From Bog-105 sp965277855 (GTDB lineage Bacteria > Acidobacteriota > Terriglobia > Bryobacterales > Bryobacteraceae), in assembly GCA_965277855.1 (NCBI GenBank), contig OZ255847.1, positions 124,001 through 188,000 on the forward strand: a stretch of DNA of 64,000 nucleotides. Direction: 5' to 3'. Position 1 is the first letter of the stretch. Every line of letters begins with the position of its first letter. Position numbers and translations under genes: made by a program. Below are positions 34,258 to 43,316 of the stretch, piece by piece. Under the pieces are notes generated by a model that saw nothing but the letters and a program-made list of their open reading frames with translations, ran no database searches and had not been told where the DNA came from.

Positions 34258-36231
34258 GTGTTCCAGCAGATTGAAAACCAGATCATTGCGGCCATTCAGC
34301 AGCGTCTTCAGCAGCAATTTAATCTCACCCTCGATGTCTCTCTCGAGCAACCCAAACAAACGTCTTTTGGCGAACTGGCCATTCCCGTCGCCTTTCAATT
34401 AGCTCGCCAGCTTAAGCGGCCGCCCCGCCAGATTGCTGAAGAACTCGCCGGCGCGCTCGACGGTCTGCCCGGCATCAGCTCTTTCGAAATAGCCGGCAAC
34501 GGCTACATCAACATTCGACTCGATCGCGCCGCGTACGCTCTATCGCTGTTCGCGCCTTCGCCCGCCGGTCCAACTCCCGAATACTCCGGCAAAATCATCG
34601 TTGAACACACTAACATCAATCCCAACAAAGCCGCGCACATAGGGCATCTCCGCAATGCGGTCCTGGGCGACACCTTCGTCCGCCTCCTCCGCGCCCGTGG
34701 CCGCCTCGTCGAAGTGCAAAACTATATCGATAACACTGGCGTCCAGGTTGCCGACGTCGTTGTCGGTTTCCACTATCTCGAAAACCAAACTCCTGCTCAG
34801 GTCCAAACGTTAATCGACGATCCGGCCACGCGCTTCGACTATCTCTGCTGGGACCTCTATGCCCGCATCTCCGCCCACTGCAAAGACCATCCCGAAGCTC
34901 TCGCCTGGCGCAGCGACACCCTGCACGCCATCGAATCCGGCGCAGGCGAACTCGCGGAACTCGCTCACCTCGTAGCCGATGCCATCGTTCGCCTTCATCT
35001 GCAGACCATGTATCGCCTCGACGTTGTCTATCAGCTTCTACCGCGTGAAAGCGAAATTCTCCACCTACACTTTTGGGCGGCCGCTTTTGCACTGCTCAAA
35101 GAACGCAATGCTATCTATTTTGAAACTGAGGGCAAGAATCGCGGCTGCTGGGTCATGCCTTCCTCCGCCTTTCGCACCGTCAATGCCGAATCGAGTGACG
35201 CTGAAGACGACAGTAAAGTCATTGTCCGCTCCAACGGAACAGTCACTTATGTTGGCAAAGACATCGCCTATCAACTCTGGAAGTTCGGCCTCCTCGGCAA
35301 AGATTTCTTCTATCAGCCTTGGTCGACCTACCGAGATGGCCGGGAGGTTTGGGTGACTGCCGATGAGCCCTCGCCTCACTCTAGCGTTCCGTCCTTCGGA
35401 CACGGTTCCACCGTCTTCAACGTCATCGATTCTCGCCAGTCTTACCTGCAGGATGTCGTCGTAGCAGGTCTGCGCGCCCTCGGTTTCGACAAGCAGGCAG
35501 ACGCGTCCAAGCACTTCTCCTACGAAATGGTCGCGCTCTCGCCGCGTACTTGCGTCGAGATGGGCATCCCGCTTTCTGACGAAGACAAGAAGCGTCCCTA
35601 CATCGAAGTCTCCGGACGGAAAGGGCTCGGTGTCAAAGCAGATGACCTCATCGACAAATTAATCGCCACTGCGCTCGCCGAAGTGAACGATCGCCATCTC
35701 TCCGCCGATCCCGCTGAACGGCAGCGCATCGCCCAACAAATCGCCATCGGTGCCCTCCGCTACTTCATGCTGAAATTCACGCGCAATTCCGTGATCGCCT
35801 TCGACTTTCACGAAGCGCTCAGCTTCGAAGGCGAAACCGGACCTTACGTCCAATACTCCGCTGTTCGCGCCGGCAACATCCTGCGCAAGTATCAGGAACG
35901 TTTTGGATCTTTGCCCGATTTTGCGGCGGCTTTACCTGGCGAAGCGCTGGCGCAGTGCTTCGCGGAAGAAGGACTCTGGCAACTTCTTCTGCTTGCTTCG
36001 CGAACCGATACCATCCTCGAGCGCGCCATCACATCCGGCGAACCGGCCCACGTCGCCAAGTACGCATTCCAACTGGCGCAAGCTTTCAACAACTTCTATC
36101 ACGAGCATTCCGTCATCGCCGAATCGGACGAAACTAAGCGCACTGCGCTGCTCTGGCTCACTCATTTCACCCAGCGCCAGCTACTTTCGATACTGACTAT
36201 CCTCGGCATCACGCAACCCGCCTATATGTAG
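34258..36231 (+). CDS. argS: arginyl-tRNA synthetase
   Basis: GTG at 34258 starts a 657-residue protein. An ArgS N-terminal add-1 domain (about 1-95) is followed by the class I HIGH motif HIGH at 127-130 (in NPNKAAHIGHLRNAVLGD) and the arginine-binding region. The KMSKS-equivalent is the loosely conserved SGRKGLGVKADDL near 460, and a DALR anticodon-binding domain (YVQYSAVRAGNILRKYQ onward) closes the protein. It is somewhat longer than E. coli ArgS (577) but has the full fold, so it is likely the only functional copy. No upstream regulatory element is evident. Confidence 0.95.
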   Translation: MFQQIENQIIAAIQQRLQQQFNLTLDVSLEQPKQTSFGELAIPVAFQLARQLKRPPRQIAEELAGALDGLPGISSFEIAGNGYINIRLDRAAYALSLFAPSPAGPTPEYSGKIIVEHTNINPNKAAHIGHLRNAVLGDTFVRLLRARGRLVEVQNYIDNTGVQVADVVVGFHYLENQTPAQVQTLIDDPATRFDYLCWDLYARISAHCKDHPEALAWRSDTLHAIESGAGELAELAHLVADAIVRLHLQTMYRLDVVYQLLPRESEILHLHFWAAAFALLKERNAIYFETEGKNRGCWVMPSSAFRTVNAESSDAEDDSKVIVRSNGTVTYVGKDIAYQLWKFGLLGKDFFYQPWSTYRDGREVWVTADEPSPHSSVPSFGHGSTVFNVIDSRQSYLQDVVVAGLRALGFDKQADASKHFSYEMVALSPRTCVEMGIPLSDEDKKRPYIEVSGRKGLGVKADDLIDKLIATALAEVNDRHLSADPAERQRIAQQIAIGALRYFMLKFTRNSVIAFDFHEALSFEGETGPYVQYSAVRAGNILRKYQERFGSLPDFAAALPGEALAQCFAEEGLWQLLLLASRTDTILERAITSGEPAHVAKYAFQLAQAFNNFYHEHSVIAESDETKRTALLWLTHFTQRQLLSILTILGITQPAYM

Positions 36232-36286
36232 TTCCTGTAAACAAACGTGTAAATTCCCTAATCTCAAGGTTCTAAACTAAAGATAA

Positions 36287-38986
36287 ATGGCCAGTAAGAA
36301 CACGTTTGGCGCCGCAGCCACGCTTCGGGTCCACAACCGGGAGTTTCAGATCTTTCGCTTAGATGTTCTCGAGAAAGCTGCTACCAACGTCAAGCTCTCC
36401 CGCCTTCCGTACTCGATTAAGATCCTCCTCGAAAATCTACTCCGGTTTGAAGACGAACGCACGGTAAAGGCCGGCGACATAGAGTATGTGGCCGAGTGGG
36501 ATCCTAAAACCGCCGCCCAGGAGATCCAGTTCCGCCCCGCTCGCACCTTGCTGCAGGATTTCACTGGCGTCCCTTGCGTGGTCGATCTGGCTGCCATGCG
36601 CGATGCTCTCAAGAAACTGGGCGTCAATCCCGAACTAGCCAACCCTCTCATCCCCGCCGACCTCGTCATCGATCACTCAGTTCAAGTCGACGATTTCGGC
36701 TCCTCCAGCGCTTTTGCGCACAACGCGCTACTCGAGTTTTCCCGCAACCAGGAGCGCTACTCGTTCCTCCGCTGGGGCCAGAAAGCTTTCGGCAATTTCC
36801 GCGTTGTTCCTCCCGATACCGGCATCGTTCATCAAGTCAATCTCGAATACCTGGCGAGCGTTGTCTTCACCGCGCAGAAAAACGGCACCACCCAGGCCTA
36901 TCCCGACACGCTCATGGGTACCGATTCCCACACCACCATGATCAACGGCGTCGGCGTGGTCGGTTGGGGCGTCGGCGGTATCGAGGCGGAAGCCTGTATG
37001 CTCGGGCAGCCCATTTCCATGCTGCTTCCGCAGGTGGTTGGTTTTAAATTGAGCGGTCAGCTTCCCGAAGGCGCAACGGCCACCGATCTCGTCCTCACCG
37101 TCACTCAGATGCTTCGCAAGCGGGGTGTTGTCGGCAAGTTTGTCGAATTCTACGGCCCCGGCGTGGCTGCTTTATCGCTGGCCGATCGCGCCACCATCAG
37201 CAACATGGCGCCCGAATACGGCGCCACCATCGGATTCTTTCCCATCGACGATGTCGCGCTCGATTATCTTCGCCTTACTGGTCGTCCAGCGGAGCATGTC
37301 GACTTAGTCGAAGCTTACTGCAAGGAACAAGGTCTGTTTCTTACTGTTGACTCGCCGGATCCCGTTTACTCCGACACGCTTGGGCTTGATCTTTCGAAAG
37401 TAACTCCGTCTCTTGCCGGTCCAAAGCGTCCGCAGGATCGTATCGAGCTGCACGACGTCAAAGAGAACTTTCTAGCTTCTCTCACCGGGTCGCAGCGAAG
37501 CGCTAAACTGCAGGTGAACGGCCATAAGGAGAAGATCAGCGATGGTGCAGTTGTCATAGCCGCAATCACTAGTTGCACCAACACCTCCAATCCATCTGTC
37601 ATGGTGGCAGCTGGTCTGCTTGCCAGAAAGGCAGCCGAAAAAGGTCTCCAGCCCAAGTCGTGGGTCAAGACGTCTCTCGCGCCCGGTTCTAAAGTCGTCT
37701 TCGACTATCTCACTGACGCCGGCCTGATGCCTTACCTTGAGAAATTCAACTTCCATCTTGTAGGCTATGGCTGCACCACCTGCATCGGCAACAGCGGTCC
37801 TCTTCCAGACAACGTGGCAGAGGCTGTAAATGAAGGCAAATTGAACGTGGCGGCGGTGCTTTCAGGCAACCGTAACTTCGAGGGCCGGGTAAATCCGCTC
37901 GTCCGCTCCAACTATCTCGCCTCGCCTCCCCTGGTCGTGGCGTATGCAATTGCCGGCCGCATTGATATCGATCTCACCAAAGATCCTCTCGGCAAGGGCG
38001 CTGACGGCCACGAGGTCTTCCTCAAAGACATCTGGCCGACGTCTGAAGAAGTAAACACTGTCGTGAAGGCTTCCGCTCGTACCGAATTCTTCCGTAAGGA
38101 ATACGCCGAGGTCTTCGAAGGCGATGCCAGTTGGAACTCGCTCAAAACGCCCGAAGGCAGCATCTTCGGTTGGAGCGCCGATTCCACTTACATAAAACGG
38201 CCTCCCTATTTCGATACCGTTGTCGATCCGGCCACCTTCGTGCGCGATATTACGAACGCCCGTGTGCTCGCGGTGCTTGGCGACTCCGTCACCACCGATC
38301 ACATTTCGCCCGCCGGATCGATTGCCATCGACAGCCCTGCCGGCAAATACCTCATGAGCCTGGGCGTGAAACCGGGCGACTTTAACAGCTATGGTGCGCG
38401 CCGCGGCAATCACGAAGTAATGGTGCGCGGCACCTTCGGTAACATCCGTCTTAGGAATCAAATGGTTCCCGGCGTCGAAGGCAGTTGGACGCGGCATCTG
38501 CCTAAAGGCGAGAAGATGTTCATCTACGACGCCTCGGTCCAATATAAGCTCGAACACGTGCCGCTGCTGGTTATTGCCGGCAAGGAATACGGCTCCGGTT
38601 CTTCCCGCGACTGGGCCGCGAAAGGGACACTGCTACTTGGTGTGCGCGCGGTGATCGCGGAAAGCTTCGAGCGCATCCATCGCTCCAATCTTGTGCAGAT
38701 GGGCGTCCTCCCGCTGCAGTTCGCACCCGGTCAAGGCCACGAAACCCTCGGCCTTTCAGGTGAAGAAACATTCGATCTCGTTGGTATTCCAGAGGCGGTC
38801 GCAGCCGGTGGCGGTACTGTGCATGTGATCGCCACTTCAGCCAAGGGCAAGCGCACCGAATTTTCTGTCAAGGCTCGCATCGACACTCCGCAAGAGGCGG
38901 AATACTACAGGTACGGTGGCATCCTGCCGTATGTCCTGCGGCAGTTGATCACCGCCGATGCTGCTGCTCCTCCGGTGCTGGCATAA
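36287..38986 (+). CDS. acnA: aconitate hydratase
   Basis: The 899-residue protein is the AcnA/IRP-type aconitase. The three cluster cysteines are Cys430 (ITSCTNTSNPS), Cys496 and Cys499 (GCTTCIGNSGP). The substrate loop GTDSHTTMINGVGVVGWGVGG lies near 205-225 and the C-terminal swivel domain contains the IAGKEYGSGSSRDWAAKGT motif. It isomerises citrate to isocitrate in the TCA and glyoxylate cycles. It stands in its own unit between argS and a Nudix gene. Its ribosome site is weak (AAAGATAA). Confidence 0.96.
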   Translation: MASKNTFGAAATLRVHNREFQIFRLDVLEKAATNVKLSRLPYSIKILLENLLRFEDERTVKAGDIEYVAEWDPKTAAQEIQFRPARTLLQDFTGVPCVVDLAAMRDALKKLGVNPELANPLIPADLVIDHSVQVDDFGSSSAFAHNALLEFSRNQERYSFLRWGQKAFGNFRVVPPDTGIVHQVNLEYLASVVFTAQKNGTTQAYPDTLMGTDSHTTMINGVGVVGWGVGGIEAEACMLGQPISMLLPQVVGFKLSGQLPEGATATDLVLTVTQMLRKRGVVGKFVEFYGPGVAALSLADRATISNMAPEYGATIGFFPIDDVALDYLRLTGRPAEHVDLVEAYCKEQGLFLTVDSPDPVYSDTLGLDLSKVTPSLAGPKRPQDRIELHDVKENFLASLTGSQRSAKLQVNGHKEKISDGAVVIAAITSCTNTSNPSVMVAAGLLARKAAEKGLQPKSWVKTSLAPGSKVVFDYLTDAGLMPYLEKFNFHLVGYGCTTCIGNSGPLPDNVAEAVNEGKLNVAAVLSGNRNFEGRVNPLVRSNYLASPPLVVAYAIAGRIDIDLTKDPLGKGADGHEVFLKDIWPTSEEVNTVVKASARTEFFRKEYAEVFEGDASWNSLKTPEGSIFGWSADSTYIKRPPYFDTVVDPATFVRDITNARVLAVLGDSVTTDHISPAGSIAIDSPAGKYLMSLGVKPGDFNSYGARRGNHEVMVRGTFGNIRLRNQMVPGVEGSWTRHLPKGEKMFIYDASVQYKLEHVPLLVIAGKEYGSGSSRDWAAKGTLLLGVRAVIAESFERIHRSNLVQMGVLPLQFAPGQGHETLGLSGEETFDLVGIPEAVAAGGGTVHVIATSAKGKRTEFSVKARIDTPQEAEYYRYGGILPYVLRQLITADAAAPPVLA

Positions 38987-39003
38987 ATCGCGGTGCGCCG
39001 GTC

Positions 39004-39426
39004 ATGAGGCCCCGCCCGCCGCTGCTCGTCTCCGCGGGTATCATCCACCGCGGCGGTCAAGTACTCGTTGGCCAACGCCGTAAAGGGGACCGGCATTCAC
39101 TGAAGTGGGAGTTTCCCGGCGGCAAAGTCGAGCATGGCGAATCACCACAGGGAGCCCTGATCCGCGAACTTCGTGAAGAACTGAATATCAAGGCTCGCAT
39201 CGGCAGCGAACTTGCCCGTTACGAGCACGACTACCCCAGCGGCAGCCGTGTGCATCTGCTCTTCTTTGCTGTCCCCGATTTCTCAGGCGAGCCGGCGGCG
39301 CTGGTGTTCGAACAGATCTCCTGGGTCGACCTGCTGAACCTTCCCGCGCTCGATTTTCTCGAAGGCGATCTCGACTTCATTAAACGACTTTCGCGCGGTG
39401 ACTTCTCTCAGCTGCTGCGAGCTTGA
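39004..39426 (+). CDS. Nudix hydrolase, MutT/8-oxo-dGTP type
   Basis: The 140-residue protein has a full Nudix box: GGKVEHGESPQGALIRELREELNI-type (residues about 39-62, with the GX5EX7REUXEEXGU pattern). It begins RPPLLVSAGIIHRGGQVLVGQRR, as MutT-like enzymes do, and ends with a typical EQISWVDLLNLPALDF strand-helix. MutT removes oxidised nucleotides from the pool; other Nudix substrates are possible. It follows acnA by 17 nt and might share its transcript. Confidence 0.9.
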   Translation: MRPRPPLLVSAGIIHRGGQVLVGQRRKGDRHSLKWEFPGGKVEHGESPQGALIRELREELNIKARIGSELARYEHDYPSGSRVHLLFFAVPDFSGEPAALVFEQISWVDLLNLPALDFLEGDLDFIKRLSRGDFSQLLRA

Positions 39427-39433
39427 CCTTGGC

Positions 39434-42400
39434 TCAAAAATTCAACTTCAAACCCAGCTGGAAGGTTCGGTTTCCGCCGCCCGCTCCCGTGATATAGCCG
39501 AACGTCGAGGTTCCCAGCGTTGTTCCAGGATTGCTGAACTGCGGGGTATTTGTGATGCTGAAAGCCTCGCCACGGATCTCCAGCCGGTATCGCTCGCGGA
39601 AGCTGATGATCTTGAATAGCGAAGCATCGAGGTTGAAAAAGCCAGGTCCGGAGAGAAAGTTTCTGCCGGTGTTTCCAAATACTCCATTGGCGGTGGGCGC
39701 AGCAAAACTTGCCGCGCTGAACCAGGGAGAATTCGCCCCCACGCCATGCAGAATGTCTACCGGCGCAATTTGATTTACAGTCTGCGTGTTTCCAGGAGCG
39801 TTTAAGTTATTCGAATTTGGCGTCAGCGTCAGGGGTGTTCCACTCATCACCGTCAGAATTCCGTTGACTCGCCAGTTGCCGAAGACGTTTCCCAGCATGC
39901 CGGAACTCAACCATTTCTTCCCGGGTCCAAACGGCAGATCATAGACGTAACTCTGAACAAAGGTATGGGTGCGGTCGAAATCGTTGCGTGCGTAATTGCG
40001 GCGTTGATTGATGTAGAAATCCAAGCCGCCGTCATCCCCGCCTTGATATCCCATGCCTTTGCCGTACGTGTATGCGGTGGTAACCATCAAGCCGTTGGAG
40101 AACTGCCGGTCTAATTTCACCTGCAAGGAGTTATACATGGTGGAGTAAGGTGCAAACAGCAAAGTAGTGGAAGCGGTGCGTCCGAATTGCGCTTCCGGCA
40201 AGCCCGCATTTCCCAACCCTGCTACGGTGGCCGCGTTGAGATTGTATTGCGTCACGCTATCGACTCCGTGATTCGCGACGTAGGAAGCGGTAAGCACAAA
40301 CTTTGCCGGTAACGCCTGCTGAATAGCTACATTCCACGACTCGACAGAAGGATTTTTAAAATTATTGTTGAGCGTGAAGTACGCCTGGCTTTTCGGTGCC
40401 GGCAGAATCCCGCTGGCTGGAATAGCCGGCAGCACTGAGGGTGGAAAACCATTCTGGAAAGTCGCCGGCGTCACTCCATCCGATAACACGGCCGGTCCGT
40501 AAGTAGTCACAGCCGGGTTGTATGAGTTATTCGCCCGGACCGGATAGTTGAAGGCGTAGTTATTATCCGGGAATGGTGTGTAGCTGATGCCAAACCCGGC
40601 TCGCACGACAGTTGAGTTAGTCAAACGGTATGCCGCTCCAAAGCGAGGTGCGAAATATCCATAGTGTGTAGTCAACCCGGCATTGCTGGGATTACCGCCC
40701 ACGCCCGCCACCACCAGTGTGTTGTTGGTTGGATTGTAGTTAGAGAAGCCGCCATTGAACTGTGGAACATACGGAGGATAGAATTCCCACCGCACACCGT
40801 AATTCAGCGTCAGTTTCGACGAAACGGTCCAGCGGTCCTGCACAAAGCTGAAAAGCTGCCAGCCGCGGATGGCCGGAAAAAAGGTTGCGAGGTCCCGGCC
40901 CGCCTGATTTGGTACGTCGAGTAAGAGACTGGCAAGCTGGTTGTAATAGCTGGTGGCCGATTCCGTTGAGCCGGTTTTCAACGCAGTCTGCCCCGTGTCA
41001 AACGTATACAGGCCGCGCAGGCTGAACGTCTGGCCCTGCAGCAGGTTGTCCCGAATCCGGCGATAGTCGAGCCCGAACTTGATGGTGTGATTTCCTAGAA
41101 TCTTCGTCCAGGTATCTGCCAGATCGATATTTGCTTCGGATCGTACCCACGGCATGCTGGCGCTATAGCCAATCAGCGGATTGTTCGAATTGAAGAAAGA
41201 ACCGCTCGGGAAGGCAATTCCCACGATGCCGCTCGTGCGCTGGTCTAAATTCAAGCCGTTTATTCCTAATGCCGTTGATGAAGGATTGCCGCTGTCGGCC
41301 GGCGTCGAGATGTTGTTATAGTACGCCACGCCAACGCGGAATTCATTGATCAGCGTCGGTGAGAAGACCCGATCGTAATTGATGCCGCCGCTGTAAGTTC
41401 GTTGTAAGCCAGTGCCTTCAAAGGCGCCTTGTGCTGGACCCCCGGCAAGGCCAAATACCGGTGCCTGAAACACCGACGGTCGGGAGAAGCTCAAACGCGT
41501 ACTGATCCGATCCTTGTCGGTCGGATTGTAGTCGACCTTCACGTCAAAGGACGTTGTGTCTTTGTGAAAAGGCAGCAGCGCAAAGTAATTATTTACTCCG
41601 GTCGGGCTGTTCTGATTCGGCGCAGGCAACAGCGCCAGCAGCTTTGCCGAAATGGGATTGATCATTCCGGCCGGAATTTTATTGTTCGGAAACTGCTGGC
41701 GTCCCGACCCGTCGGCATTTCCTGAAAACGGATTGTAGATAGCGGTCTTCGACCCGCTCAGATCGCCTGAGATCTCAGCTTGCGTCGGAATCGTTAAGAG
41801 GTTGGTGTTGGCTTCGTGGTCTTTTACTTCCAAGATGTCGCCAAAGTAAAACAGCTTGTTCTTGATGATGGGACCGCCGACATTTCCGCCGAAGTAGTTA
41901 TAGGCGAGGTGACCGACGGACGGATTGAAAAAGTTCCGCGAGTTCAATTTGCTGTTCTGAAAGAATTCGTACACCGCGCCGTGGATGCTGTTGGTGCCAG
42001 ATTTCAGCAGCACGTTGGTAACGGCCCCACTGGCGCGCCCGAGTTCGGCATCGAAGTTACTGGTGGATACGTCGACCGTTTGGATCGCCTCGATGGGCGG
42101 CACCAGAATTTGCAGGAGCCCGGTTCGCTCGTTGTCATCGATGCCTTCAATTTGATAGTTGTTGCCCATGCGCAGCTGCCCGTTGACTTCCGTCTGCAGG
42201 GAACTGGCGGCATTAAAAAATTGCGAATGTTGAAAACTGGCGCGGGTGGTGCCCGGCACCAGGTTCAGCAAGCCTTGAAAATTCCGGTTGGTTCCGGTAG
42301 GCAGGTTCGCGGTGGCGGCCGTCGAGATGCTGCTCCCGGTATCGGCGCGGTCTGTTTGCAACGCCGGGGGAGCGGCGGAAACTTCGATCGACTCATTGAC

Positions 42401-42739
42401 GCTTCCCGGCTGTAGTTGCACGTCCACTCGGGTGCTGGTGTTGACGATGACATCGATGTTCTGGCGAACTTCCTTTTTGAAGCCGGCGAGCTCCACGGAC
42501 ACCGAATATGCTCCGGGCGCTACATCGGGGAAAGTGTAGTTGCCGCTAGCATTCGTATCGGAGGTGCGGCTGATCCCGGTTTGAGTTTCGGTAATGGTTA
42601 CTTTGGCACTGCTGACCACTGCACCGGATGCGTCGCTGACGGTTCCTAAGACAGTTGCGTTCACCGCTTGCGCCTGCAGACTTCCTCGAGACAACAGGGC
42701 GCACATCGCCAGCACGCCAACGTAGCGTAAAATCCTCAC
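39434..42739 (-). CDS. Oar-like TonB-dependent receptor
   Basis: The GTG at 42739, 4 nt behind GAGGG, gives 1101 residues with a signal peptide (RILRYVGVLAMCALL...). A CarboxypepD_reg sandwich follows (about 25-105: VLGTVSDASGAVVSSAKVTI, GNYTFPDVAPGAYSVSVEL). The plug contains NLPTGTNRNFQGLLNLVPG and an ELGRASGAVTNVLLKSGTN element, and the barrel ends in GLKLNF. Longer translations would add a leader with no family match. It shares the acidobacterial Oar architecture with the genes at 26899 and 43317. Its ligand is unknown. Confidence 0.92.
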   Translation of the reverse strand: MRILRYVGVLAMCALLSRGSLQAQAVNATVLGTVSDASGAVVSSAKVTITETQTGISRTSDTNASGNYTFPDVAPGAYSVSVELAGFKKEVRQNIDVIVNTSTRVDVQLQPGSVNESIEVSAAPPALQTDRADTGSSISTAATANLPTGTNRNFQGLLNLVPGTTRASFQHSQFFNAASSLQTEVNGQLRMGNNYQIEGIDDNERTGLLQILVPPIEAIQTVDVSTSNFDAELGRASGAVTNVLLKSGTNSIHGAVYEFFQNSKLNSRNFFNPSVGHLAYNYFGGNVGGPIIKNKLFYFGDILEVKDHEANTNLLTIPTQAEISGDLSGSKTAIYNPFSGNADGSGRQQFPNNKIPAGMINPISAKLLALLPAPNQNSPTGVNNYFALLPFHKDTTSFDVKVDYNPTDKDRISTRLSFSRPSVFQAPVFGLAGGPAQGAFEGTGLQRTYSGGINYDRVFSPTLINEFRVGVAYYNNISTPADSGNPSSTALGINGLNLDQRTSGIVGIAFPSGSFFNSNNPLIGYSASMPWVRSEANIDLADTWTKILGNHTIKFGLDYRRIRDNLLQGQTFSLRGLYTFDTGQTALKTGSTESATSYYNQLASLLLDVPNQAGRDLATFFPAIRGWQLFSFVQDRWTVSSKLTLNYGVRWEFYPPYVPQFNGGFSNYNPTNNTLVVAGVGGNPSNAGLTTHYGYFAPRFGAAYRLTNSTVVRAGFGISYTPFPDNNYAFNYPVRANNSYNPAVTTYGPAVLSDGVTPATFQNGFPPSVLPAIPASGILPAPKSQAYFTLNNNFKNPSVESWNVAIQQALPAKFVLTASYVANHGVDSVTQYNLNAATVAGLGNAGLPEAQFGRTASTTLLFAPYSTMYNSLQVKLDRQFSNGLMVTTAYTYGKGMGYQGGDDGGLDFYINQRRNYARNDFDRTHTFVQSYVYDLPFGPGKKWLSSGMLGNVFGNWRVNGILTVMSGTPLTLTPNSNNLNAPGNTQTVNQIAPVDILHGVGANSPWFSAASFAAPTANGVFGNTGRNFLSGPGFFNLDASLFKIISFRERYRLEIRGEAFSITNTPQFSNPGTTLGTSTFGYITGAGGGNRTFQLGLKLNF

Positions 42740-42830
42740 AAGACCCTCTTTCGGCGGCCGGGCGGGAAAGATCGAAAAGCACGGCCTATTGGCTGAAATT
42801 ATATAGCAATTATCTGCTAGTAACGGACAA

Positions 42831-43259
42831 TCAGGTTTTCTGCGTACCAATCGCCAGCACAAAGTACTGTGCCGCTTCGTCGCCTACGCTTTTCAACCCG
42901 TGCTCTTCCATGGAATGGACATAGATGATGGAACCAGGGCCGGCCACTGTGGTCTTGCCGGAAATGGTAGCCGCCAGCTGCCCCTTTTGTATGAGCATCA
43001 TCTCTTCGTGAATATGATGGTGCGGGGGATGCGGGCTTTGGCCGGGCGGCATGGTTGTGATATGCAGATCGACGGGAAAGCCTTCGTGGGTTGTCCCGTG
43101 GAAAACCTGCCGCGACTCGGCATGAGTTTGCGGATTTGTCTTTACCGGCAGACTCTCAAATGCGTACACCTTGGAGGGCAGCTCGGTCCCTGCTGCCGGC
43201 GCTGATCCCGCCAGCAGGAGTGCCCATAATGCGTTCAAGTCACGGCGTGAAATACTCAT
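42831..43259 (-). CDS. exported cupin-domain protein
   Basis: The 142-residue protein carries a Tat-like signal (SRRDLNALWALLLAGSAPA). A single conserved-barrel cupin has the metal-binding motif 1 HPPHHHIHEEMMLIQKGQL (about 77-95, with His/His/Glu) and motif 2 around GPGSIIYVHSMEEHGLK (about 105-121, with the last His). Cupins of this size may be isomerases, dioxygenases or sugar-modifying enzymes. Being exported and beside TonB receptors, a periplasmic role in the same uptake locus is reasonable but unproved. Confidence 0.82.
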   Translation of the reverse strand: MSISRRDLNALWALLLAGSAPAAGTELPSKVYAFESLPVKTNPQTHAESRQVFHGTTHEGFPVDLHITTMPPGQSPHPPHHHIHEEMMLIQKGQLAATISGKTTVAGPGSIIYVHSMEEHGLKSVGDEAAQYFVLAIGTQKT

Positions 43260-43316
43260 AAATTTAAGGCTACTATCGGGCTGCCGAACGAACCGGCGGG
43301 CTGAAGCCTACCTTAC